Part shown: positions 41,701 through 49,716 of the stretch, in pieces
Layout of the letters: every line of letters begins with the position of its first letter
Numbering within the stretch: position 1 is the first letter of the stretch
Origin: an uncultured Bacteroidales bacterium
GTDB lineage: Bacteria; Bacteroidota; Bacteroidia; Bacteroidales; F082
Assembly: GCA_937896895.1 (NCBI GenBank)
Contig: CALBNV010000047.1
Span: 47,494-111,493 of the forward strand
Reading direction: 5' to 3'
DNA: 64,000 nt
Notes under the pieces: model-generated
What the model saw: only the letters and a program-made list of their open reading frames with translations
Told to the model about the DNA's origin: nothing
The model's database searches: none
Made by a program: the position numbers and the translations under genes

Positions 41701-44700
41701 GTTCGACTTGGCGTATGGCCCGAAGTTGTGGCTCGTGTTGAGCGCGATGGCCCTGCCGTCGTTGTTGACGTTGGTGATGACGAACGCGCTGTACGACGGG
41801 ACCATGGCCGCCGTGTCAGATGTGCTGTACACTATCGACCAGGCTGTGTTGTCGCCGTTAGTCTGGAAGTTTGTGCCGCTGCCGCCGTAGCCGAGGACAT
41901 CGCCGTTTGCGTTGGTGAATGTGTAGTTTCCGCCGTTGATGCTGACAGTCCAGCAATAGAGTGTGTCGGCGTCAGCGATGCTTGCCGGAAGCGTCGGATA
42001 GTCGCCTGGAGCCGGATTTTCAGCAATATATCTTGTGAATTCGACACCTTCCGGTTTGCCGGATGTCGCCGCTGTCATCGCGAAATAGGCGTTTTCGTCA
42101 TCATTATAACGTGCTGCAAGTATGACTTTCGCGCCGTTGGCGAGAAGCGCGAGGTCAGGAATCTGAACGTATTCGCTCGGCTGCTGAGGCTCGGCGACAC
42201 TTCCGCTGACAGCGATACTCACCGCCTCGGCACCTTCCGATGCAAATGTCAAAGTGTCGTTGTATTCGCCTATTTCCAAACCGGCTTTCAGTCTAACGTA
42301 AATGTTCACATTGCTGAAAGAAGTCTCGCTCAGCGTGATTGTGCTCTGTGCGCTGAAGCTGTCGCCGTCTGCTGTCGAAATCTCAAAGTTTTCGGAAGCG
42401 GTTATTGTCGCGCTTGCGGTCAGGTTGTTGCCGTTGACGGCGAATGACTGCGTCGCTGACGGACCTTGCCCGAATGTGTAGCTGAAACCGGTCAACTCCG
42501 TAGGATTTGCTGCGATGCCAGGTCCTGCCGGGTGTGTGAACTCGACGTCAGCCGCGCTGTTGATGCGTATCTGCGGGGCGTTGAAGCATCCGATTATTCC
42601 GATGACGCTGACGCTGTCGTTCTCAAGAAGGTCTTCTACGACAGGCATCTTGTAAAGGTTGATGGTGTTCTCCCCTTGATACATCGGAGTGTTGCCGCTT
42701 GTGTTTATCGCGCCGATCTTTCCGTTGGCAATCTTCACGCGTGTCGATTGGAGCATGTTGCCGCCAGCGTAGTCGGCGTTGATTTCAGCGATGGTCTTCA
42801 CCGCGAGCGGAAGTTCGTTGCCGCATGAGACGATGCTGAACTGTGACGCATCGCCGCCGTCTATGCCGGTGAGTTCGACGAGGCCGTTGTAAGCGGTTTT
42901 CTTTCCGTATGCCCTGACCTTGTCGCCGGGTGTCAGGGTGTCCGGCAACGTGTTGCTGTTGAGGTAGAGGTCAATGCCGGCGGTTGTGTCCTGCACGTAC
43001 ACGTTCCTTCCGTCGATGAATGTGACGACACCTTCGACGAGCGCGTATTCGTTGTTCTCAAGTGCGCGTGCCGCAGCAATTGTGATAATGGTAGGGAATG
43101 TGTATGTCGCCGATGCCACTTCGCTGTTGTCGAGACCTTCTTTCATCGCAATGGCCTTGACCGTTGTTGTTTGGGCTATGTTTATAGGTGTGTAATAAAC
43201 CGAGCTTAGAGTGTCGGGTGTCGTACCATTGGTGGTGTAGTAGATAGTCGCGCCTTCGGTTGAACAGCTTATAGCGACTTCGAAAGGCTCTGTGTATGTG
43301 CCTGCCGCGATGCTGAACTCTGGTTTTGTCACCTGAGTTTGTTCCGGAAGTTCGCCGTTGATAAAGAATTCGATCTGAATGTTCTTTATATTGTCGTTCA
43401 CAGAGGTGTAGGCTCTCCAATTCTGATCGTTGTAAACACCGAGGTAACGATTTGTTCCGTTGTGTAGCATTCCGTGGTAGTTTCCATTCACGATGTCAAC
43501 AGTCCAGATGTTGGCCTCGTTTGTGCCGACTCTCACGCCGTTGTTGGCGTCTGTTGTATAGAGCCACTTTGTGTTGTCGCCTTTGACAGTGAATATGTAA
43601 CCATCGGTCACTTTATGTACATTCCAGAGGAGTGCTTCATCAACGTCGCCGCTGATAACGTCGTTATTGATGGCTACTGCGACTGCCGTCGGTGCCGAAC
43701 TGGTGCCGTTTGCGCTGGTGAGTGCCATTCCGCCGGTAACATCGACAATCATCACCTCGGTCGTATTTGAAATCCTGGCGAGGTCGTTGTGGCTCAACAA
43801 CTTTTTAAAACCGTCCGTCACAGGTGTTGTATTGATGACGTATTCGGCTTCGGACACTTCGCTGTTGTCGAGACCTTCTTTCATCGCGACAGCCTTGACT
43901 GTTGTTGTAGCACTAATGCTGATAGGCGCATAATAAATCGAGCTGAGAGTGTCGGGTGTTGAGCCATTTGTGGTGTAGTAGATTGTTGCGCCTTCGGTCT
44001 CGCAGCTTATCGTCACAGTCTGCGCTTCGGTATAAGTTCCGGCAGCGGGGCTGAATGTCGGTGTCGCAACGGATTCAACACTCGGCGTCAAGTCCTTCTT
44101 GAAGAGCATGACCACGGGATTGGTTTCACCGCCGAGGTTTGAAGCGGCGTAGGCTTTGTACGTCGCGCCTGCGGCAGATGCTCCGCCGAGGAATCTGTTG
44201 CTGTTGCTTGTGTTCTGGGCAATCATTCCACCTTCGTAGCTGTTGAAAGCCCACACACTCGATGCTGTCTCACTTGCGGAAATGCCTGTGCTGCTTGAGT
44301 TGTTGATATATTTACCGTTATTCAGTTTGATGTAATAGCCGTCTGTCGCCGTTTCGATGGTCACAGCGTAAGGTTTGCCGTCGGTGTTGTATCCAGTGGT
44401 GATGACGTTGTCGGTTATTGTCACGGATGAAGTCTGTAACGCGCTGCTCGATACGGTGCTTGTCGCTGCGGTGCCGGCACTCACGCAGACTAAAAGGTAT
44501 GTGCCGTCGGTCGTAATGTCACTTGCCTTGCTCACGCGACCGAAGTTGCCGCTCTGTAAGACCTCAATGGTATATTCGGCTGTGGCAATGTTACTGTTGT
44601 CGAGACCTTCTTTCATCGCGATGGCCTTGACCGTTGTCGTCTCGCTTATGCTTATAGGTGCATAATAAACAGAGCTGAGAGTGTCGGGTGTTGAGCCATT

Positions 44701-46149
44701 TGTGGTGTAGTAGATTGTCGCGCCTTCGGTTGTACAGCTTATCGTAACATTTTGAGTTTCTGTGTAGGTTCCGGCCTCGGGGCTGAATGTCGGGGTGGCG
44801 ACTTGCGTGCCGGGTGTCTGAACTAATTCGATGTCATCTGCATTGCGGGGCATTATTTCCTTAACAGCGTTGTATTGCAGGTAAAGGCCTGTGACGTTGT
44901 AGCTTTCGCCATCGGTGAACGACATTCCGCTGTAAAGTTTGTTGAAAGGCTTTATGGTGTTCGTCCCGTCGGAAAGGACGGCGTCGGTTCCGTCATAGCT
45001 GACGTTGTTGATTGTGATGACGGCACCGGTATAGACGCCGCTCGTTATCTGGCCAATCGTCATGACGACGGGTTCGACAGTCGTGCCCGGAGTGACTGTG
45101 AGTCCCGTTGTTGTCGTCTTGAGATTTGTAAGCTCCGATGAACCTTGATATAATTGGACTTTGCAGGACGCTGTTCCCGTGAGGTGGTCGCCGACTGTGA
45201 AACCGTGGCCGCTTCCATATATTATGAGTCCTTTGGTGCCGTCGGTCACGTATGCGTTCGAGCCGGCCACGCCCGTGACGACCCAGTTGTTGAATGTTAT
45301 GGTGACGTCGGTAGCAGTGCTTCCGGCAGCTGTCGCCTTGGCGAAAATCTCGTCCATCGTGGTGAGAGGTGCCTCAATGGTATATGTCGCCGTCGCCACC
45401 GAACTGTTGTCGAGACCTTCTTTCATCGCGACAGCCTTGACCGTTGTTGTTTGGGCTATGTTTATAGGTGTGTAATAAACCGAGCTTAGCGTGTCGGGTG
45501 TTGAGCCATTTGTGGTGTAGTAGATTGTCGCGCCTTCGGTCTCGCAGCTTATCGTCACAGTCTGTGCTTCAGCGTATGTTCCGGCAGCGGGGCTGAATGT
45601 CGGAGTCGCAGCAGCATTGCCCGATTCGACTTTCTTGTAAAGTTGCACCGGCTGCTGGCTTGAATACGACGTTGATTTGTAGAAACGGAAGCGCATCTGG
45701 TTGCTTGTGCTGTTGAAACGCATGACAGCACCGCCGCCATTTGTCATAAACACACTGTTATCGCTGTATGTGATTACTTGTGCGGCAGCGTCATCTCCAG
45801 TACTCAAACCATTTGAATTTGCACTGTGTGAAATGTATTTGCCGTCATTGTTTCCGCCATTGATTTTAACTGAATAGCCGCCATCCATCGTTGCGATGGT
45901 GATTGTCACAGATTGTTCTGCAGATATCACGTTTTGGCTGATTGAAGAAGTGGTATAGCAATTAACAGCATCGACGCCTGTCCAGACGTATGCTGATGTT
46001 GCGGATTCTTCATATACGAGAAGATATTCTCCCGACCAGTCGGTGGGTGCAGAAGTGACTTTCTCATACTGCGTTTGCCCAAATGCCGTGAATGCATTTG
46101 TGATTAACAGCATCAACGCTGTCATCATTAAAGTAAATTTGTGTTTCAT
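38713..46149 (-). CDS. Giant repetitive T9SS-sorted surface protein (2478 residues)
   Basis: An exported multi-domain protein with signal peptide (MKHKFTLMMTALMLLITNAF, cleavage near AFGQ) and a C-terminal T9SS type A sorting domain (NIFQNGNDIIIKND, YIIRLTDGSKVMSRKIVLR). Between them: six CHB_HEX_C_1-like Ig domains (TEGATIYYTTNG-type), two choice-of-anchor J domains (WEGEMNGW...AFNL), three beta-sandwich sorting-like domains (GPSATQSF), a DUF5689/OB-like domain (EGVVTFIDGRNVYVQDTTAG) and a related one nearer the N-terminus (NNWVVTGVAGSNAYVTDG), and several lectin-like modules. No catalytic residues are evident. It is probably an adhesin or surface layer component. A 1.6-kb block is duplicated in tandem in the C-terminal half. 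Confidence 0.88.
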   Translation of the reverse strand: MKHKFTLMMTALMLLITNAFTAFGQTQYEKVTSAPTDWSGEYLLVYEESATSAYVWTGVDAVNCYTTSSISQNVISAEQSVTITIATMDGGYSVKINGGNNDGKYISHSANSNGLSTGDDAAAQVITYSDNSVFMTNGGGAVMRFNSTSNQMRFRFYKSTSYSSQQPVQLYKKVESGNAAATPTFSPAAGTYAEAQTVTISCETEGATIYYTTNGSTPDTLSSVYYTPINIAQTTTVKAVAMKEGLDNSSVATATYTIEAPLTTMDEIFAKATAAGSTATDVTITFNNWVVTGVAGSNAYVTDGTKGLIIYGSGHGFTVGDHLTGTASCKVQLYQGSSELTNLKTTTTGLTVTPGTTVEPVVMTIGQITSGVYTGAVITINNVSYDGTDAVLSDGTNTIKPFNKLYSGMSFTDGESYNVTGLYLQYNAVKEIMPRNADDIELVQTPGTQVATPTFSPEAGTYTETQNVTISCTTEGATIYYTTNGSTPDTLSSVYYAPISISETTTVKAIAMKEGLDNSNIATAEYTIEVLQSGNFGRVSKASDITTDGTYLLVCVSAGTAATSTVSSSALQTSSVTITDNVITTGYNTDGKPYAVTIETATDGYYIKLNNGKYINNSSSTGISASETASSVWAFNSYEGGMIAQNTSNSNRFLGGASAAGATYKAYAASNLGGETNPVVMLFKKDLTPSVESVATPTFSPAAGTYTEAQTVTISCETEGATIYYTTNGSTPDTLSSIYYAPISISATTTVKAVAMKEGLDNSEVSEAEYVINTTPVTDGFKKLLSHNDLARISNTTEVMIVDVTGGMALTSANGTSSAPTAVAVAINNDVISGDVDEALLWNVHKVTDGYIFTVKGDNTKWLYTTDANNGVRVGTNEANIWTVDIVNGNYHGMLHNGTNRYLGVYNDQNWRAYTSVNDNIKNIQIEFFINGELPEQTQVTKPEFSIAAGTYTEPFEVAISCSTEGATIYYTTNGTTPDTLSSVYYTPINIAQTTTVKAIAMKEGLDNSEVASATYTFPTIITIAAARALENNEYALVEGVVTFIDGRNVYVQDTTAGIDLYLNSNTLPDTLTPGDKVRAYGKKTAYNGLVELTGIDGGDASQFSIVSCGNELPLAVKTIAEINADYAGGNMLQSTRVKIANGKIGAINTSGNTPMYQGENTINLYKMPVVEDLLENDSVSVIGIIGCFNAPQIRINSAADVEFTHPAGPGIAANPTELTGFSYTFGQGPSATQSFAVNGNNLTASATITASENFEISTADGDSFSAQSTITLSETSFSNVNIYVRLKAGLEIGEYNDTLTFASEGAEAVSIAVSGSVAEPQQPSEYVQIPDLALLANGAKVILAARYNDDENAYFAMTAATSGKPEGVEFTRYIAENPAPGDYPTLPASIADADTLYCWTVSINGGNYTFTNANGDVLGYGGSGTNFQTNGDNTAWSIVYSTSDTAAMVPSYSAFVITNVNNDGRAIALNTSHNFGPYAKSNMTGNNAASYNFFLDIFATEGGTPVCATPTITPESGTYYEVQSVTISCATEGATIYYTTDGTEPTSGSAVYSAPITVAENMTVKAIAMKEGYDNSNVATAEYTIILGATTILSQNWEGEMNGWTFVTVTGSKPWTVAQNSGNHYAYANGYNGGANEQWCISPAFNLDNYSDITLSFVNAKNYTGPDMQLFISDDYDGTNAATATWNELTYVKSAGSWAWVESGAVSLEGYSGTNCHIGYKYTSTETEAAGWEVDDIIMVGFTSATILTASTQSLDGMTYISGHGPSAQQSFNITGTNLTSNVTVTIAGTDFEMSATGGDNFTAQATITLTPTAGAIEQTIFVRLAEGLDVNDYSSSITIGSELDDITVTLAGTVEEQGDNWNRIMSVSDITDGASVIIAARYNNIENEYYAMTATTSGKPEGVLFTSVMDGSNEIIPVDIVMNESTYRWTVNVSDGAYTFTNAAGDMIGYGGSGTNFQSNGDNTTWSIDYVLSDAASMVPEYWGFLITNTTSTTRAFAINSTYHSFGPYSTQNMTGANASGYNFCVDIFVQGGEVTHTVMTPVISPASGTYFDDIDVTITCATEGAAIHYTTDGSTPTNASPIYSEAIHVSEDMTIKAIGVKEGYVDSNIATAEYTIMNDVNVILTQDWEGEMNGWQFVTVQGNNPWTIDTYDGNKYAKANGYGDDVDNEQWCVSPAFNLTQHAGNIVTLSFMNATKFEGPALELLFSNDYDGQDVTAATWQPLEFNMSEGNYEWAESGEISLNGFSGSICNIAFKYTSTPEAAAAWEIDDIMLYATPGTDPYIIPSSYSMTGFDYVYDLGPSATQSFTLTAGNLEGDGVVTVTSSEYFKLTLDEETWSNEISLEYADGQLVGQPVTVYVRMKCSLEIGTYDGDITIDGGGASCQITLEGEVTPGSDVTENIEENVNIFQNGNDIIIKNDSDNVMSMTMFNILGQPVMTETITTGDNRIAHNLTTGAYIIRLTDGSKVMSRKIVLR
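39788..45607 (-). repeat. Six dispersed copies of a ~230-bp unit inside the giant gene
   Basis: Copies of the CHB_HEX_C_1-like unit lie at about 45374-45607, 44570-44795, 43850-44060, 43093-43328, 41387-41622 and 39788-40020. The first four are nearly identical at DNA level (for example the stretch encoding AMKEGLDNS). The last two differ more and are part of a larger ~1605-bp duplicated block that also holds an AARYN...TSGKPEGV module and a choice-of-anchor J domain. Confidence 0.85.
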
Positions 46150-46217
46150 TGTGTTATTTGTTAATTTATTGATTTTTAATTATTTGTTTCAAAAATAATT
46201 TGAATTTTATTGATGCG

Positions 46218-46225
46218 CAAAATTA
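46218..46225 (-). promoter_or_regulatory. Promoter -7 element of the giant T9SS gene
   Basis: Minus strand TAATTTTG followed by CGC; a second match TATTTTTG lies at 46190-46197, closer to the ATG. Which of them is used cannot be said. Confidence 0.45.
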
Positions 46226-46353
46226 GCGATATTTATTTAGGAACACGCGCGATTCTTTTATTATTATCAAACTATTTATCAACAAAATGTTGATAACTTT
46301 CAAAATTCATGGGTTTTCAACAAAAAAAACGGCTCGCCAATATGATGTGTCAG

Positions 46354-46394
46354 TCACTTTCAACTTTCTGACTTTATGAACTTTCGACTTCCAA
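46354..46394 (-). repeat. Short degenerate repeat after the TIGR02757 gene stop codon
   Basis: CTTTCAA, CTTTCTGA, CTTTATGAA, CTTTCGA units on the + strand, ending at the stop codon. Confidence 0.6.
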
Positions 46395-47135
46395 CTACAT
46401 CAGCTCGACTCCGAACAATGCGAAGTCGTATTTCACGGGGTCGTTTGCGTCAAATTCGCGCAGTTTCGCGGTGAGCATCTCCACTGTCTGACGGTCGTTG
46501 CTTTTCCTTTCGATAAGTCCGAGGTCACGCGAGACCCTCGCAACGTGTACGTCTAACGGAATCATCAAGTCTCTGGGACTCAGTCGTTTCCAGACGCCGA
46601 GGTCAACGATGCCGTCGTTTCTGACAAGCCAGCGCAAGGCCATGTGTAGGCGCTTGCAAGCCGAGCCTTTCTTTGGCTCTTCGCAGCATGGGTTGGAGAT
46701 ATGCTTGCTCGCAGTGCCGTTAGCACCGGCAATCATTTCGCGGAAATTCTGTATGCCGCGCCATGTGTCGCCTACAGCGAAAATGTCTTCCAAGGTGCTT
46801 TGGCTCTGATAGATGGCTCTCAACCCGTTGCAGTAATACATCAGGTCTCTGTTGAAAAATGTCCTGTGAATGCATCTGTCAGGCTCAAGACTCCTCCAGC
46901 CTTCCGACATGACGTAGTCGTACGGCGATTTCCCCATCATGCCGAGCATTCTGTCAGAGTTGTTGAGAATCATTTTCCTGTTGCCCCATGCTATCGTTGC
47001 AACTAAAAACGAAACAATCTCAATGTCGCGTAAGTCGTTGAACATGCGCGGAAATTGTACAGGGTCGTCCTTGATGAAGGCTTCGGTGTTGTTTTTCTCG
47101 ACAAGGGAGTCGAGATATTCTTTGATGTCTTTCAT
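46395..47135 (-). CDS. TIGR02757/DUF2400 family protein (HhH-GPD-like)
   Basis: A 246-residue cytoplasmic protein. It has the conserved elements of this family: DPVQFPRMFNDLRDIEIVSFL and ATIAWGNRKMIL at the N-terminus, NGLRAIYQSQ in the middle, and the RWLVRNDGIVDLGVW-RLSPRDLMIPLDVHVARVSRDLGL region near the C-terminus, which resembles the helix-hairpin-helix and catalytic Asp region of HhH-GPD DNA glycosylases. The ending DPVKYDFALFGVE is typical. The biochemical role has not been established; a DNA-repair glycosylase is a reasonable guess. Confidence 0.9.
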   Translation of the reverse strand: MKDIKEYLDSLVEKNNTEAFIKDDPVQFPRMFNDLRDIEIVSFLVATIAWGNRKMILNNSDRMLGMMGKSPYDYVMSEGWRSLEPDRCIHRTFFNRDLMYYCNGLRAIYQSQSTLEDIFAVGDTWRGIQNFREMIAGANGTASKHISNPCCEEPKKGSACKRLHMALRWLVRNDGIVDLGVWKRLSPRDLMIPLDVHVARVSRDLGLIERKSNDRQTVEMLTAKLREFDANDPVKYDFALFGVELM

Positions 47136-47149
47136 TTCAAAAATTTTTG

Positions 47150-47157
47150 CAAAAGTA
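47150..47157 (-). promoter_or_regulatory. Promoter -7 element of the TIGR02757 gene
   Basis: Minus strand TACTTTTG, 15 nt upstream of the ATG. Confidence 0.55.
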
Positions 47158-47207
47158 CGAATAAAACGGTCTTGTTGTGTCCCGATTCTTAAAGTGAAAA
47201 TTTTTTG

Positions 47208-47238
47208 TTTGCCCTTTGCTTTTTTTTGATTATTTTTG
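47208..47238 (+). promoter_or_regulatory. Promoter of the PCMD-like gene and kdsA
   Basis: TTTG (47208-47211), 19-nt spacer, TATTTTTG (47231-47238). The start at 47268 follows 30 nt later. Confidence 0.75.
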
Positions 47239-47267
47239 CAAGTTTTTTAATTAAAAAATGGAATAAA

Positions 47268-48029
47268 ATGAAAAACATTGCATTTGTAGTTTTGCTCCTG
47301 TGTCTCGCAAATACTTTGTTTTCGCAAAACGCTGATTATTTGAATGTTAGAAACGGCGGCTTTGAGGCGTGGAACAATGAGGACAACAGTGACATTGAGC
47401 CTGATTACTGGCATACTATTACAAGTGCGACGGGGAAATACGCGGGTTTTGTGACGAAACAGGTGTTTAAATCGACAAAGACGCGTCCTGGTTCCAACGG
47501 TAAATACAGCGTCCTGCTTCGTCCGCGCAGCATCTTCGGGGTGCTCGCAAACGGCAACCTCACGTGCGGTCGCATCAACGCCGGCAGCATGAAAACCAAA
47601 AACCATGAAGACAATTACAATTACACTCAACGTGACAATCCTGATTTCTGCATGCCGATAAACGCCGTTCCGGATTCTATAGTGGCGTGGGTGTGCTTCA
47701 GGGCGAAAGACACTGACTCACAGGCAAATTTCGTCTCGGTGGTTCATGGCGATGTTGATTTCATCTACGCGGGGCCGGAATACAGCAAGCCGCAAGACCA
47801 GATGTGCGCCATGTCGGGGCCATACTTCATCTCACGGACGTCCGTGGCTGCGTCTGATGACTATGTGTGGAGACGCGTCAGCGTGCCTTTCGTGATGAAA
47901 CATTCGGACGTTGAACCACGATATATCCTTATCTTGTTCTCAACCAATAAGATAGCAGGTGAGGGGTCTTCAAAAGATGAGTTTTATATCGATGACGTGG
48001 AACTGATTTACAACAAAAATACCCATTGA
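47268..48029 (+). CDS. Exported protein with PCMD-like beta-sandwich domain
   Basis: A 253-residue secreted protein starting at ATG 47268 (MKNIAFVVLLLCLANTLFSQ); the longer frame lies over the promoter. The mature part resembles the putative carbohydrate metabolism domain of Bacteroidota (PF13201 type): LNVRNGGFEAWNNED, DYWHTITSATGK, YSVLLRPRSIFG, AWVCFRAKDTDS and the end FYIDDVELIYN, a jelly-roll ending with the metal-binding DDV motif seen in carbohydrate-binding modules. A role in glycan binding is inferred. It lies 2 nt before kdsA, likely co-transcribed, which links it loosely to envelope polysaccharides. Confidence 0.72.
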   Translation: MKNIAFVVLLLCLANTLFSQNADYLNVRNGGFEAWNNEDNSDIEPDYWHTITSATGKYAGFVTKQVFKSTKTRPGSNGKYSVLLRPRSIFGVLANGNLTCGRINAGSMKTKNHEDNYNYTQRDNPDFCMPINAVPDSIVAWVCFRAKDTDSQANFVSVVHGDVDFIYAGPEYSKPQDQMCAMSGPYFISRTSVAASDDYVWRRVSVPFVMKHSDVEPRYILILFSTNKIAGEGSSKDEFYIDDVELIYNKNTH

Positions 48030-48031
48030 TT

Positions 48032-48847
48032 ATGATTAATATAGATGAATATCCGTTTTTGAAAGGGATGAGAGGCGACAGGTTTTTCCTGCTTGCCGGC
48101 CCATGTGTCATTGAGGATGAAGAGTCTCCGTTCAAGATTGCGGAGAAACTCGTTTCGATAACTAAAAGTCTTGATATACCGTTGATTTTCAAAGGCTCAT
48201 ACAGAAAAGCCAACCGTTCAAGAATTGATTCTTTTCAAGGTATCGGCGACCTGAAGGCGCTCAATGTCCTCAAGAATATCTCCATGGAATTCAACGTTCC
48301 GGTTGTCACCGACATCCACGCGTGTGAGGAGGCGGCGATGGCTGCCGAATATGTCGATGTGTTGCAGATCCCGGCGTTCCTGTGCCGGCAGACCGACCTC
48401 CTCATTGCTGCAGCCAAGACTGGCAAGACTGTGAATATCAAGAAAGGACAGTTCCTCTCCGGCGCGTCAATGCAGTTCGCTGTTGATAAAGTCGTGCAGT
48501 CGGGCAACAACTCCGTGATGCTGACAGACCGCGGCAATTTCTTTGGTTATCAAGATCTTGTCGTCGATTACCGTAATATCTATGAGATGCAGAAATGCAA
48601 TGTGCCGGTCATCATGGACGTGACACACTCGCTTCAACAGCCTAACCAGGCGGGCGGCGTGACTGGCGGGAAACCCGAACTTATCGGTTTGATCTCAAAG
48701 GCCGCGATTGCCGCCGGCGCCGACGGGATTTTCATGGAGACACATCCTAACCCAGCCGTGGCCAAGTCGGACGGTGCCAACATGCTGCGCCTCGACCTCG
48801 TGGAGCCGCTGCTTGAGAAATTAGTCAGGATAAAAGAGGTACTGTAA
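48032..48847 (+). CDS. kdsA: 3-deoxy-8-phosphooctulonate synthase (KDO-8-P synthase)
   Basis: A 271-residue cytoplasmic TIM-barrel enzyme that condenses arabinose-5-phosphate with PEP to KDO-8-phosphate for lipopolysaccharide. ATG 48032 (MINIDEYPFLKGM) is chosen over TTG 48026. Family motifs are FLLAGPCVIEDEESP, FKGSYRKANRSR, VVTDIHACEEA, DVLQIPAFLCRQTDLL, NIKKGQFLSG, MLTDRGNFFGY, VIMDVTHSLQQP and GIFMETHPNP. The N-terminal AGPC with Cys, and the His/Glu/Asp ligands, place it in the metal-dependent class, unlike the E. coli enzyme, which has Asn there. It ends directly beside the convergent aat gene. Confidence 0.96.
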   Translation: MINIDEYPFLKGMRGDRFFLLAGPCVIEDEESPFKIAEKLVSITKSLDIPLIFKGSYRKANRSRIDSFQGIGDLKALNVLKNISMEFNVPVVTDIHACEEAAMAAEYVDVLQIPAFLCRQTDLLIAAAKTGKTVNIKKGQFLSGASMQFAVDKVVQSGNNSVMLTDRGNFFGYQDLVVDYRNIYEMQKCNVPVIMDVTHSLQQPNQAGGVTGGKPELIGLISKAAIAAGADGIFMETHPNPAVAKSDGANMLRLDLVEPLLEKLVRIKEVL

Positions 48848-49612
48848 TTAATATAATAAGTCTTGCTTGTCGATGATGAGTTTTTTCCATTCCGCGCTGC
48901 CATCGCCCCAGTTGCCGACGAGGGAGTTCTCTTTCACCATGTTTTTCAGCGCCTTGATGAAATCCTTGCGCGGGACGGGGGCTGCCCCGAGACGTTTGAG
49001 GTGGCCTGTTTCTTGCTGCGCGTCAATGAGTTCGAAGCTATTTCTTTTCAGGAAGTCGCAGAGGTGATAGAAGGCTACTTTCGAGGCGTCGGTCTTTGTG
49101 TGGAACATCGACTCGCCGCAGAAGACCTTGCCGATGGAGACACCGTAAAGCCCGCCGACAAGCTCGTTGCCGTAATATGTCTCGACGGAATGTGCGAAGC
49201 CGAGTTCGTGCAACTCGCAGTATGCGTGGATCATGTCTTCGTTAATCCAAGTGTCGGGCTGGTCATTGTCTTCGTCTGCATTGCCCTCGTCGTCCTTCCG
49301 CCTCACTGTCGCGCAAGCGCGGATGACACCTTCAAAGTCGGAGTCGAAAGTGCATGAAAATTTATTTGACTCTATTGTTTTCCATAGCGATTTCGTGACT
49401 TTGATGTCGGCGGGTTTCATCACCATCCTCGGGTCGAGAGACCACCATAAAATGGGTTCCCCTTCGTTAAACCACGGGAATATCCCTTGTGAGTAGGCAA
49501 TCAACAGTCTCTCCGGTGACAAGTCACCCCCGACCGCCAGCAGTCCGTCTTGATTTGCCTGGGTGACAGGCGGGAAGTCGTAAACTTCATCTTTTAGCAT
49601 ACATATCGACAT
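48848..49612 (-). CDS. aat: Leucyl/phenylalanyl-tRNA-protein transferase
   Basis: A 254-residue cytoplasmic enzyme of the N-degron pathway: it adds Leu or Phe to proteins with N-terminal Lys/Arg, marking them for ClpAP. Motifs: FPPVTQANQDGLLAVGGDLSPERLL, AYSQGIFPWFNEGEPILWWSLDPRMV, WINEDMIHAYCELHELGFAHSVE, GGLYGVSIGKVFCGESMF, HTKTDASKVA and IDAQQETGHLKRLGA. An acidic insertion (KDDEGNADEDNDQPD) precedes WINED; it makes this version slightly longer than usual. Its promoter overlaps that of truA head-to-head. Confidence 0.95.
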   Translation of the reverse strand: MSICMLKDEVYDFPPVTQANQDGLLAVGGDLSPERLLIAYSQGIFPWFNEGEPILWWSLDPRMVMKPADIKVTKSLWKTIESNKFSCTFDSDFEGVIRACATVRRKDDEGNADEDNDQPDTWINEDMIHAYCELHELGFAHSVETYYGNELVGGLYGVSIGKVFCGESMFHTKTDASKVAFYHLCDFLKRNSFELIDAQQETGHLKRLGAAPVPRKDFIKALKNMVKENSLVGNWGDGSAEWKKLIIDKQDLLY

Positions 49613-49652
49613 GGCATCAATTTTTTAGGGTTGTTGCTCAAAAATGAACGCG

Positions 49653-49683
49653 CAAAATTATGATATGTTTTTCTATTATGCAA
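49653..49683 (-). promoter_or_regulatory. Promoter of aat
   Basis: Minus strand TTG (49683-49681), 20-nt spacer, TAATTTTG (49660-49653). It is placed back-to-back with the truA promoter. Confidence 0.65.
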
Positions 49684-49691
49684 ATTTTTTT

Positions 49692-49699
49692 TATCTTTG
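49692..49699 (+). promoter_or_regulatory. Promoter -7 element of truA
   Basis: TATCTTTG, 17 nt before the ATG. Any -33 box would fall within the aat promoter. Confidence 0.6.
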
Positions 49700-49716
49700 C
49701 GGCTTAATTTTGAAAC

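Noticed and set aside
45161..45489. Overlapping plus-strand frames across the giant T9SS gene
   Set aside because: They are shadows created by the repetitive sense gene and recur at each repeat copy.
39788..45607. Regularly spaced repeats considered as a CRISPR array
   Set aside because: The units are ~230 bp, in frame, and encode Ig-like domains of one protein; there are no short spacers and no cas genes.
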